NCBI GenBank assembly: GCA_902795835.1
Contig: CADBNA010000074.1
Location: forward strand, 1 to 14,485
Length of the DNA: 14,485 nt
Origin: an uncultured Lachnospiraceae bacterium
Lineage (GTDB): Bacteria; Bacillota_A; Clostridia; Lachnospirales; Lachnospiraceae
Direction: 5' to 3'
The translations under genes were made by a program, and so were the position numbers. Shown one piece after another: positions 6,872 to 14,373 of the stretch. Within the stretch, counting starts at the first letter, position 1, and each line of letters opens with the position of its first letter. The notes under the pieces are model-generated. The model ran no database searches. It was not told where the DNA came from and was given only the letters and a program-made list of their open reading frames with translations.

Positions 6872-9474
6872 GTTCCTTCTGTCCTTATATGCCTTCCTGG
6901 CTCCATGTCCTCCGCGGCTGCTGCGCGGAGCTCTGCTTCTTTCGCGTCAATCACTGCCCCGGCCTGTCTTAATTCAAGGCTCTGCCGGTCAATAACCGTT
7001 TTTGCCTCGTCCAGTTCCCTGCGCTGTCTGTCAATCGTAACGGCCGCTTCCGACACCCTTCTGCTGTAATCTTCCATCACAGCCTCTGCCCCTGTTTTTT
7101 CCCTCTGAAGCCTGTCTATGGTATCCCTGGCCTGTTCCAGTGCCTCTGTCCTGTCCCGGAGTTTTTCCGACATTTCCTGCAGAGTCCTTTTCTGCATCCC
7201 GGAATAATACCTGGCAGTTTCCAGTTCATCCTCCAGCTCTTCGATCCGGACTTCCGGATCCTCTTCACAGAGACTGCCGGTCTTCCCGCCGCAGGAATCC
7301 AGAAGCCCCCGTTCCTGCAGAATCCTGTAAAGGGTCAGGAAACTCTCCTTTTCTCCGACCGCAGCCGGAGCCCCGCTTCTGTGTTCCCGGAATCCGCCAA
7401 ATATTGTGCACAGATAAGGATAATCCCTGCATATATGGCTGTAATTCCAAAAAGCGTCTCTGCCGGAGATCTCGTACGATTTCTTCAGCCCCTTCATCTG
7501 TGCCATATACAGATCTGCAAAATCCGCGATCCCTCTCCGGATCTCTTCCAGGGTACTCCGGTCTGCAGACGGATCCGCTCTCACGAATACAGTCTGCCCG
7601 TCATCCCCGGTATCATACCGCAGCAGCGTCCCTTCCTCTGATGTGAACATGGCTTCCATACACATCAGAGAGGCTATGCCCTCCTCCGTCAGATCGTTGA
7701 TCCGCAGGTCCCTGTTGCTGATTCCCGAAAACAGATAGGCCTTCATGCATTCTGTTGTCAACAGGTCTGTCGCTTTCGGTCCGCAGGAGGCTCCCAGCAT
7801 CAGAATATCTATCTTCCGGAGCCCGAAATCACGACTCTCCAGAAAGGTTTTCAGCCCCAGCGGAACTGTCCCCGACCACCCCAGCTCAGCCAGGCAGACC
7901 CTCCTGCTGCCCTGCAGCTCTGCCCGGAAATACTGCTCTGCTGCGCGGACAGCTGCAGCAAAGCGGCCCGCGGCTGCCTGCCGGTGCTGCAGGAAGAGGC
8001 GGTTCAGAAGGGCATAGGATTCCCTGTCCAGAACGTCCCCTTCCGCAAGCCCTGCTTCTTCCAGATGAGACACCAGAAAATCCAGTCCGGCCCCTCTTAT
8101 AGCCTCCCCGATCAGAACATCTCCGGACATCAGAAGCGGATGCATATGATGGCGGAACCAGCTCTGGGGGTTCCTGTCCGCATTCAGCTCCAGGACGGCA
8201 TTTCTGGATACTGCAGCATACGAGGCGGGAATCTTCCCGAAATGCTTTTCGTATACTTTGTAAAAGATATCCATATCCCGCGCCAGGAAAAGGATCCGGT
8301 CTATTCTGTTCTCTTCGCAGTATCTCTGTATCCATGCGCAGAAGCCCAGGACCATCATCCCGCCGTACAGAAATCCGTGCTCGTATCCGCAGGTGTACAT
8401 TTTCTGTCCGTTATGGAGCGTGTTCTTCCACACGGCCTCCGCCACACTGAGCGGAATGCTGTCAGGCGTATCTTCATAGAAGACTGCGCTGTGTGCCCGG
8501 CAGCTCCGGTACAGCAGGCTGTCCCAGCCTGCCGCCTCAGAAGCATCCCTGTCCGCCGTCCAGGAATCGCCTACATGGATCACGCGGCGGCTGTATCCGA
8601 TCTGCTTTCTTGCGGCTCTCTGCAGCAGTGACGTGCCTTTGGAATATCCGGCATCGCAGGACACAAAGAGGGCTTCCCAGCCGTCATAACCGCATCCACG
8701 CAGCAGTTCTGCCAGATAAGCCTCCGGCCAGTACATGTCCGATACCAGAATGATCCGGCTGTCCAGAGCCAGAAGCCTGTCATAGATGTCTTTCATGTAC
8801 GGATTGGCATGGCAGAACAGCTTCTCATAGCCAAACTCCGTCCGGATACCTTCTTCTGCATCCAGGTCTGTACTCTGTGCCAGAAGGGCATAAATATCTG
8901 CTATGGTGGTTCCGCTTCCGTAAAGACGATAGCATTCCTGTTCCGCCTCTGTTCTCTGCTGTGCAAATTCCGGCCGGTCCGTCTCACATCCGATTACCCG
9001 GAACAGATCTGCCGGATCCCTCAGGCTCCGCAGGATCAGTGTATCAAATATGTCAAAAGAGACCACGTCATACGCAGCAAGTCTGGAGACAGTCTCTTCC
9101 TGAGGTTCTCGTCTGTTCCAGCCGGATTCCGGCGCAAAAACCGCTTTCGAACATCTGGCTTTTTCGCCGAAGATATACTGATCCGCCAGATCAGACGGAT
9201 ACACCCGGCGGCCCTCCTTTCTGCCGTACGTCTCATAATGAAGAAGCGGATTCATGCCTCTCTCGCGCACATCCGGATTTGCAGCCAGATACTTTTCCGT
9301 AGAAAAGGCAAGAGAGGGATCATTTCCGTTCCGCCAGCCTCTCTTCAGATAATGCTCTGCCGCGTTCCGGCTGCCCGTGCGGTAACGGGACGCATACCAG
9401 ACCGGATCAAAAAAGCCCGAATCCTGTATCTTCTCCCAGCCGGCAGAAGCGGGGATCGTTTCTACTCGTTGCAT
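6868..9474 (-). CDS. HAD-type polysaccharide-biosynthesis protein with C-terminal coiled coil
   Basis: This 868-residue protein has four regions. Residues 15-92 carry two copies of a motif common at the ends of surface-glycan glycosyltransferases (SGFFDPVWYASRY ... HYLKRGWRNG, then FSTEKYLAANPDV ... HYETYGRKEG). Residues 130-325 are a HAD fold: motif I SFDIFDTLI (D141), motif II LVSDMYW (S245), motif III K279 in YSKG, motif IV GDSWTADRD (D303, D308). Residues 355-720 form a second domain seen next to such HAD units (ILFLARDMDIFYKVYE, VSRNA, LAELGWSGT). Residues 740-855 are a coiled coil ending in 14-residue repeats. This resembles the HAD proteins of COG5610 found in capsule and rhamnan loci, whose substrate is unknown to me. 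The +2 residue of motif I is Phe, not the Asp of HAD phosphatases. A GGGAG lies about 7 nt before the ATG. It sits 79 bp after rgpF and overlaps the glycosyltransferase start by 4 bp. Confidence 0.82.
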   Translation of the reverse strand: MQRVETIPASAGWEKIQDSGFFDPVWYASRYRTGSRNAAEHYLKRGWRNGNDPSLAFSTEKYLAANPDVRERGMNPLLHYETYGRKEGRRVYPSDLADQYIFGEKARCSKAVFAPESGWNRREPQEETVSRLAAYDVVSFDIFDTLILRSLRDPADLFRVIGCETDRPEFAQQRTEAEQECYRLYGSGTTIADIYALLAQSTDLDAEEGIRTEFGYEKLFCHANPYMKDIYDRLLALDSRIILVSDMYWPEAYLAELLRGCGYDGWEALFVSCDAGYSKGTSLLQRAARKQIGYSRRVIHVGDSWTADRDASEAAGWDSLLYRSCRAHSAVFYEDTPDSIPLSVAEAVWKNTLHNGQKMYTCGYEHGFLYGGMMVLGFCAWIQRYCEENRIDRILFLARDMDIFYKVYEKHFGKIPASYAAVSRNAVLELNADRNPQSWFRHHMHPLLMSGDVLIGEAIRGAGLDFLVSHLEEAGLAEGDVLDRESYALLNRLFLQHRQAAAGRFAAAVRAAEQYFRAELQGSRRVCLAELGWSGTVPLGLKTFLESRDFGLRKIDILMLGASCGPKATDLLTTECMKAYLFSGISNRDLRINDLTEEGIASLMCMEAMFTSEEGTLLRYDTGDDGQTVFVRADPSADRSTLEEIRRGIADFADLYMAQMKGLKKSYEISGRDAFWNYSHICRDYPYLCTIFGGFREHRSGAPAAVGEKESFLTLYRILQERGLLDSCGGKTGSLCEEDPEVRIEELEDELETARYYSGMQKRTLQEMSEKLRDRTEALEQARDTIDRLQREKTGAEAVMEDYSRRVSEAAVTIDRQRRELDEAKTVIDRQSLELRQAGAVIDAKEAELRAAAAEDMEPGRHIRTEGT

Positions 9475-9553
9475 AGTGCTCCCTTTCCGCAGATGTCTCT
9501 GATATCCCGTTCCCTCAGCATGCAGTTCAAGTCCGGCCCTGTCTGAAGCGGAC

Positions 9554-12184
9554 TTATTCCTGAATGCTTACTCTGCAGTTCGTCCGGATGTCTGCCGTCC
9601 GGTCCGGATCACGCACATGGCAGAGCCGGATCACGACAGAATAGGTATGTCCTCTCTCCAGGTCATCCTTAAACGGCCTGCAGCGGAATCCTGCCCTTAC
9701 GAGATAGGGAATTCCGGGATTCGCAGCTGCCAGATCCCATCTTTCTTCCCTGCGGACTCCAAAACTGACGGCTGCGGCACCATCTGCACAGAAAACCAGC
9801 TCCGGCTCGTAGTCGAAGTGAAACCGGTTCCTGACAAATGCATACCCTCTGACATCCAGATAGTCCTCCCGGAGCGTTACACTCTCAATTTTCGCGGCGC
9901 AGGAAATCCCGCCGGCTTTTACCCGGATGTCGGCAGCCTTTTTTCGTTCTATTCGCTCTGTCCCGCTGTCAGTGCGGCAGGCAAGGGACCGGACGCGTTT
10001 TTCGGAAAACCAGGCTTCCTGCCGGCAGAGGATCCCTATGCGGCATGGCATCTCCTCATACCGGAACAGTCTGTACGGAAGACAGATCCGGATCGCAGGA
10101 CTGCCATCCTGCCTGCAGTCTCTCAGAAAAGATACCGGGTCCGAGACAAATATGCGGTCATAGGGATCCCGCACGAAGAACCGAAGGATTCTCTCCCGGC
10201 CGAATCCGGGCTCGGCATCCGGAAGCATGCAATCCAGCAGAACCGTATCCGTATCCTGGTTTCCGGTCACAGCCCTGATCTCCATGTCCCTACGGTCAAG
10301 ACAGGTAAAACCGATGTTTTCCTGCGTCAGGGTGCTGATCCGGAATACATGTCCGCTGCTCCCCGGAAGGATCTGTTCCAGAAACTGTCCGGGAGATACG
10401 CCGTAATCGCCGGGAAATGCCTGCCGGATCTGCCCCATCAGATCTGTCAGAAGCGCCCTGTTATTGAAAAAACCGTTCACAAGTCCCTCTTTCCCGGAGA
10501 GGATGCGGGTAAAGAAACCGTTTTCCTGGGCGATGCAGGGCAGTATTTTCGCTATTGCATGCTCCGGGCTGTCTTCCAGCACAGAAAAAGAAGCTGCAGT
10601 AAACTCCCGGTATTCCCATCTCTCATCCAGCAGCTGCCGGAGCGCTTTTCTCCTGCACCAGAAGATATTGCCGCAGGAGACCGGGGCCGCATCCGGATCC
10701 GCCCGGCGCCGGATACCCAGCCTTTCCAGGATCTCCTGTGCCTTCCGGAAGCTGAGTCCCCATGGATGATGGAACAGATGATAATACGCCCCGTGAACGG
10801 GAAGGGGAGGCACCAGCAGACCGAGAAAGGGGTCCTTCCCAAACAGACGGATCACTCTGCGGACATACTCCGCGCCGCCAAGCACAGCTTCCCACATATC
10901 CGATACGGCAGTCAGCATTCCCGTATAATACTCTGACGGATTCCGGAGTTCATCATGGACAAAGGCAAACACATCATACCGCCGGAGCTCATCGCGAAAT
11001 CCAATCAGAAGCGCACCGAGACCGCTTCCAGCCGGATTGAGGCAGCGCACCTCCGGAGATATACCGTGGTTCCGCAGTTCTCTCCGGATTGCATCCGCTT
11101 TCCCGTGAGAATCCGTCCCGACATACACATCCGCCTCAGGAGGAATTGTTCTCAGAAATCCGGTAAACAGAGTGTAAAAATCCGGATCGTGAAGGTAGGC
11201 AAATACAGCAGCTGTCTGTGCAGGCTGCTTCCCGGAGACGGGCACGGAATGGCTCTTTCGGGAAGACCGTGCATCATTCGATGCTTCATATGCTTCTTCA
11301 TACGACGCTCCGTATGGTATTTCATAAAGACCGCAGGTTTCAATCAGGCGGCTGACGTCATACAGACGCAGAAGATTTTCATAAATCATCGTTTCGTCGT
11401 ATTCTGTGCGGGAAATGATATGCCGGAGTGCCCGGCGCGTGAAAGAGGCATTATTCCAGCCGAGCATTCCGGCTCTTCTGCTTATGAAGTTCTTCTTTTT
11501 GTAAAAAGGCGACCGGCACCTGACAAGCATTTCATAGGAATCAAAATAATAATGCGGCAGCTGTGCCGGTTCCCTGGCGTCCACTTCTTCCATCCGGGCA
11601 TAGACACGCCAGCGGAATCCCCGGTCAGAGAAAAATCTTGTGAAAACCGCTTCAAAATGACCCACCGTTTCTTCGAAGGAAGCGCAGAGGGGAAGCGACC
11701 TCCAGTATTCCGCAAAACAGGGACTCAGAAACATCGTTCTGCGCACAGCCAGAAAATACGTCTGGATATGGGCAGGCCAGTATCCGAGCGGGCAGGTGCC
11801 CATGGGATCCATGCTTTTCGCATGCGCGCTGATGCCCCAGAAATCACAGTCTGTCTGTTCCATCCTGCCGAACAGTTCTTCCAGCGGATAGACAGGACCG
11901 TAGAAGGTATCATTCCACAGGATCAGTTCGTCATACTCTTCCAGTTCCGTGCGGGGAATTACCCCGCACAGCAGATACTGCCAGGCGGCAGCGTCAAATC
12001 CCACATTCGGCCGTATAAACAGATGTTCCGTAAACCGCCTGAGTTTTTCCGGCTCCCGCAGTTTTCCGTTGCACACGATATACAGCCCGTCCAGATGCTC
12101 AGCCATTTTTTCCAGGAGATACTCCACATAACGGTCAGCAATCCCCTCCGAATCGAAAAACACAAACAATCCGAGTCTTTTCAC
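9554..12184 (-). CDS. rgpF: RgpF-family (rhamnan synthesis protein F) polysaccharide protein
   Basis: With a GTG start at 12184 the protein has 876 residues and begins MKRLGLFVFFDSEG, the usual RgpF opening. A longer GTG start six codons upstream (12202) lacks a ribosome site and would overlap the preceding gene; a weak GGGAA lies 7 nt before the chosen start. In the family, RgpF takes part in extending the rhamnose polymer of streptococcal cell walls. Visible blocks include VGFDAAAWQYLL, ELILWNDTFYGP, FWGISAHAK, FLAVRRTMF (N-terminal half), then VYVGTDSHGKAD, FAFVHDEL, LVPPLP, FHHPWG and NIFWCRRKAL (second half, about residues 320-570). Residues 760-860 form a beta-rich module (LDVRGYAFV ... 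YLVRAGF) that resembles the N-terminus of the operon's glycosyltransferase. It lies one base after the stop of the small coiled-coil gene. Family call is strong; the actual sugar is not known. Confidence 0.88.
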   Translation of the reverse strand: MKRLGLFVFFDSEGIADRYVEYLLEKMAEHLDGLYIVCNGKLREPEKLRRFTEHLFIRPNVGFDAAAWQYLLCGVIPRTELEEYDELILWNDTFYGPVYPLEELFGRMEQTDCDFWGISAHAKSMDPMGTCPLGYWPAHIQTYFLAVRRTMFLSPCFAEYWRSLPLCASFEETVGHFEAVFTRFFSDRGFRWRVYARMEEVDAREPAQLPHYYFDSYEMLVRCRSPFYKKKNFISRRAGMLGWNNASFTRRALRHIISRTEYDETMIYENLLRLYDVSRLIETCGLYEIPYGASYEEAYEASNDARSSRKSHSVPVSGKQPAQTAAVFAYLHDPDFYTLFTGFLRTIPPEADVYVGTDSHGKADAIRRELRNHGISPEVRCLNPAGSGLGALLIGFRDELRRYDVFAFVHDELRNPSEYYTGMLTAVSDMWEAVLGGAEYVRRVIRLFGKDPFLGLLVPPLPVHGAYYHLFHHPWGLSFRKAQEILERLGIRRRADPDAAPVSCGNIFWCRRKALRQLLDERWEYREFTAASFSVLEDSPEHAIAKILPCIAQENGFFTRILSGKEGLVNGFFNNRALLTDLMGQIRQAFPGDYGVSPGQFLEQILPGSSGHVFRISTLTQENIGFTCLDRRDMEIRAVTGNQDTDTVLLDCMLPDAEPGFGRERILRFFVRDPYDRIFVSDPVSFLRDCRQDGSPAIRICLPYRLFRYEEMPCRIGILCRQEAWFSEKRVRSLACRTDSGTERIERKKAADIRVKAGGISCAAKIESVTLREDYLDVRGYAFVRNRFHFDYEPELVFCADGAAAVSFGVRREERWDLAAANPGIPYLVRAGFRCRPFKDDLERGHTYSVVIRLCHVRDPDRTADIRTNCRVSIQE

Positions 12185-12185
12185 A

Positions 12186-12389
12186 TTATGGTTCCCGTTC
12201 ACTCTGCAGTGTAATAATCACCCGCTCTTTTTCTTCAAGAAGAGTCCGGATCTCCTTCAGTTTCCTCTCACAGGCAGACAGCTTTTCCTTCAGCATGCTG
12301 TTTTCCGCCTTCAGCTTTACGCATTCGATGCCCGTTTTTTCATACTTTTCCTGAAGGACCTCCCAATGATCCTGCTGTGCTTCCGGCAT
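12186..12389 (-). CDS. Small coiled-coil protein, first gene of the polysaccharide operon
   Basis: This 67-residue protein (MPEAQQDHWEVL...) is almost wholly a predicted alpha-helical coiled coil, rich in Glu, Lys and Leu, with heptad hydrophobics from about residue 10 to 62 (ENSMLKEKLSACERKLKEIR). It has no membrane segment or signal peptide and one or two Cys. The ATG at 12389 is chosen because AAGGAG lies 8 nt upstream; an in-frame ATG nine codons earlier (12416) precedes that site and has none of its own. Its TAA is one base from the GTG of rgpF, so the two are translationally linked. I do not recognise a family. A role as an oligomerisation or scaffold partner of the HAD protein's coiled coil is conjecture from context. 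Confidence 0.7.
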   Translation of the reverse strand: MPEAQQDHWEVLQEKYEKTGIECVKLKAENSMLKEKLSACERKLKEIRTLLEEKERVIITLQSEREP

Positions 12390-12397
12390 TTTTATTT

Positions 12398-12403
12398 CTC
12401 CTT
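12398..12403 (-). promoter_or_regulatory. Strong ribosome binding site of the small coiled-coil gene
   Basis: AAGGAG on the minus strand, preceded by further A residues, is spaced 8 nt from the ATG at 12389-12387. This decides the start against the upstream in-frame ATG at 12416 and supports the short gene as really translated. Confidence 0.75.
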
Positions 12404-12430
12404 TTTTCAGATACAATTCTTACACAGCCG

Positions 12431-12665
12431 ATTGCGAAAGTCTGCGTGAGAGGAATTGTGTGAACATTTCAAACAATCTGCACGGGCATTAGAACTTCTG
12501 CATGAACGGAAATCTGCGTTATGAGCAGAAATCATACTGTCTGAGCGCAGCGAGTTTATGATTTCTGCGAATGATCTTAGCAGATGACGTGAATGCTTAG
12601 AAGTTCTTTGCGCGGAAGCCGTTTGAATGTTCATACAATTTTCCGACCTCGTGCCGTTTTGCAAT
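12431..12665. repeat. Roughly 235-bp imperfect palindrome (MITE-like or structured intergenic element)
   Basis: Nested inverted arms share one centre near 12548. The pairs are 12431-12439 with 12657-12665 (one mismatch), 12454-12474 with 12621-12640 (one mismatch and one indel), AGAACTTCT 12491-12499 with 12599-12607 (perfect), ATCTGC 12512-12517 with 12580-12585 (perfect) and GCAGAAATCATA 12525-12536 with 12557-12568 (perfect 12 bp). A 20-nt loop (12537-12556) lies between the innermost arms. It fills most of the 311-bp gap between rubrerythrin and the polysaccharide operon. No transposase is present. It may be a non-autonomous mobile element, or a dispersed palindromic repeat acting as a transcriptional boundary. 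The innermost hairpin has no T-run, so it is not a classical terminator. Confidence 0.75.
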
Positions 12666-12700
12666 TACCTCTTCCCAGTTACGCTTGTTATGGGAAGCAA

Positions 12701-13249
12701 TCAGTAGTTCTCCGCCGCCACCTCGAAATAAGCCTGCGGATGTGCGCATACCGGGCAGATGTCCGGTGCCTCGGTGCCGACCACGATATGTCCGCAGTTG
12801 CGGCACTCCCAGACCTTTACCTCGCTCTTCTTAAAGACTTCCTGCATCTCAACGTTTTTCAGCAGCGCACGATAGCGCTCTTCATGATGCTTCTCGATCG
12901 CCGCCACGCCGCGGAACTTTGCGGCCAGCTCCGGGAAGCCCTCTTCCTCAGCCGTGCGGGCAAAGCCTTCATACATATCTGTCCACTCGTAATTCTCTCC
13001 ATCCGCCGCCGCGGCAAGGTTCTCTGCCGTATCCCCGATGCCGTTCAGCTCCTTGAACCACATCTTGGCATGCTCTTTCTCATTGTCGGCAGTTTTCAGG
13101 AACAGTGCGGAGATCTGCTCGAAGCCTTCCTTTTTTGCCTTTGAGGCAAAGTAGGTATATTTGTTCCTCGCCTGTGACTCACCGGCAAAAGCCGCCTCCA
13201 GATTCTTTTCTGTCTGTGTTCCCGCGTACGGATTTTTCTTGTCTGCCAT
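12701..13249 (-). CDS. rbr: Rubrerythrin (non-haem diiron peroxidase with rubredoxin-like domain)
   Basis: This 182-residue cytoplasmic protein reduces hydrogen peroxide to water in anaerobes, taking electrons from rubredoxin or NAD(P)H-linked reductases. Residues 10-135 are the ferritin-like four-helix diiron domain, with [15 protein letters not shown] (E24), the EXXH pair E57/H60 in NEKEHAKMW, the [15 protein letters not shown] helix and the EXXH pair E119/H122 in IEKHHEERY. Residues 146-175 are the rubredoxin-type Fe(SCys)4 site C149-x2-C152 and C165-x2-C168. Length and domain order are standard for classical rubrerythrin. The ATG ([10 protein letters not shown]) follows AGGAG by about 8 nt. 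It has a probable promoter of its own. The EFR1-type redox protein lies just upstream on the same strand, and the palindrome follows it. Confidence 0.95.
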   Translation of the reverse strand: MADKKNPYAGTQTEKNLEAAFAGESQARNKYTYFASKAKKEGFEQISALFLKTADNEKEHAKMWFKELNGIGDTAENLAAAADGENYEWTDMYEGFARTAEEEGFPELAAKFRGVAAIEKHHEERYRALLKNVEMQEVFKKSEVKVWECRNCGHIVVGTEAPDICPVCAHPQAYFEVAAENY

Positions 13250-13360
13250 TGAATTTCACTCCTTTCTCTGTCCCGCCCTTCGTCGGGATTTTTCATTTCA
13301 GGTTGTATCCGGCTGCGATATATATTGCAAATGAAGCCCGTTTAACCGGATCTGACTACA

Positions 13361-13389
13361 ATTGTATCATCCAGAGCCGAATAAGTCAT
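13361..13389 (-). promoter_or_regulatory. Probable rubrerythrin promoter with palindromic -10 region
   Basis: On the minus strand ATGACT (13384-13389), a 17-bp spacer and TACAAT (13361-13366) give 4/6 and 5/6 consensus matches. The -10 lies in a perfect 10-bp palindrome TACAATTGTA (13357-13366) with near-symmetric TGA/TCA flanks, which could be an operator. The leader to the ATG at 13249 is about 105 nt and holds a small hairpin (13271-13288). The region 13250-13417 has no gene. Confidence 0.5.
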
Positions 13390-13417
13390 TATTAACTGCC
13401 GGTCACGATACCGCCTT

Positions 13418-14350
13418 CTACGGCTGCTCATCGGGCACTACAAATATCTCGCTTCCCGCTCTCCTTGTATATGTCTGCTCCAGCATTGCCACGTGGGAGA
13501 GAAAAGCAGCGTCATCAAAAAATCTTGCCCCGGCCGGGCATCTCCTGATGCAGGCCTGACATTTGATACAGATACCGTTCATTACCGCCGGATCATCCTT
13601 GCTGACTGATCCCATCGGACAGACAGCAGCGCAGGTTCCGCAGTGCCGGCAGAGAGCCGGGTCGACTTTTGGAGATGCCTTCAGGAACTTCGCAGGCTTC
13701 CCGTCTGTTCCCAGCGGCGTATAGTAGGGTGCCTCCGGACTTCCGGGAACCTGCAGATGCCGGAAACACCCGCCTGCGCTCAGCATCTCCTCGCTCGCGC
13801 TCTGGATCTCCTCAGCCGCGCACTGCGATCCGCCGGCGGCTTCCTCTCCCGTCAAAGCGGCGCAGACAGCCCTGGCAAATTCCTTCAGCAGCGCCCGGTC
13901 TCCGGCATCCGGGCGGCCCGCCCCCAGAACATCCGAGAAGACATGCGGCATGCAGACCGCCACTGCCCCGACCGGCACAAAGCCGTTCTGTCTCCGAATA
14001 TCCGTCAGTTCTGCCAGAGAATTGTCATAGCTGCGGTTGCCGAAGGTCACCACCGGAACAACCGGCGTCCCCTCGCCGTGAAACAGCCTGCTGATTTCCG
14101 GTGCAATTTTGTTCGGCACTCTCCCCGCATAGGTCGGCGTCCCCAGGATCACCAGATCCTCAGACCCGAATGAACGCAGCGCCTGCCGGGCTGCCGGGAG
14201 GGTAAAGTCATCTTCTTCAAACTTTAGTGCCGCCCCGGTCTCCTGATTTTCCTGAAGAAAGCAGGTTATTTCTCCCGCTATCATCCTGACAATCAGGCCG
14301 GTATTGCCGGTGGGACTGAAAAAAGCCGCTGTAATTTTTCCGTTTTGCAT
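13418..14350 (-). CDS. EFR1-type flavodoxin/2[4Fe-4S] ferredoxin fusion
   Basis: The 310-residue cytoplasmic protein joins an N-terminal flavodoxin-like domain (FFSPTGNTG, the FMN phosphate loop, residues 10-18; LVILGTPTYAGRVPN; VTFGNRSYDNSL) to a C-terminal bacterial ferredoxin. The clusters are C234-x2-C237-x2-C240-x3-C244 and C261-x2-C264-x2-C267-x3-C271, both complete for 2[4Fe-4S]. This matches the EFR1 family of clostridial electron carriers, whose partner is unknown. Residues about 165-205 form an Ala/Glu-rich linker. I chose the ATG at 14350, with AAGGATGG about 8 nt upstream; an ATG four codons earlier (14362) has its AAGGA only 3 nt away, and a GTG at 14410 would lie inside the upstream gene. 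The upstream gene's stop is 23 bp away, suggesting co-transcription. Confidence 0.88.
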   Translation of the reverse strand: MQNGKITAAFFSPTGNTGLIVRMIAGEITCFLQENQETGAALKFEEDDFTLPAARQALRSFGSEDLVILGTPTYAGRVPNKIAPEISRLFHGEGTPVVPVVTFGNRSYDNSLAELTDIRRQNGFVPVGAVAVCMPHVFSDVLGAGRPDAGDRALLKEFARAVCAALTGEEAAGGSQCAAEEIQSASEEMLSAGGCFRHLQVPGSPEAPYYTPLGTDGKPAKFLKASPKVDPALCRHCGTCAAVCPMGSVSKDDPAVMNGICIKCQACIRRCPAGARFFDDAAFLSHVAMLEQTYTRRAGSEIFVVPDEQP

Positions 14351-14373
14351 CTGGTGTTCCATCCTTCCTTTTG

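Noticed and set aside
9531..9553. Inverted repeat GTCCG/CGGAC between rgpF and the HAD gene
   Set aside because: A 5-bp stem with a 13-nt loop and no T-run is too weak to call a terminator or attenuator.
9617..12214. Two long plus-strand open frames (439 and 419 codons)
   Set aside because: They mirror RgpF, whose conserved motifs are on the minus strand. Their composition is low in hydrophobic core and no start signals are seen.
12415..12450. Possible promoter for the coiled-coil/rgpF operon (TGTAAGAAT extended -10)
   Set aside because: There is no convincing -35 box at 16-18 bp and the resulting leader would be very short. The operon promoter remains unlocated.
12407..12664. 85-codon minus-strand frame within the palindrome
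   Set aside because: It runs through both arms and the loop of the inverted repeat and has no ribosome site I can see, so it is more likely non-coding.
12671..12697. Possible rubrerythrin terminator (7-bp stem CTTCCCA/TGGGAAG)
   Set aside because: The stem is perfect, but the 13-nt loop is large and no T-run follows on the minus strand.
13271..13293. Plus-strand hairpin followed by five T
   Set aside because: The stem is only 5 bp (TCCCG with CGGGA) and there is no plus-strand gene to terminate. It falls in the rubrerythrin leader on the minus strand.
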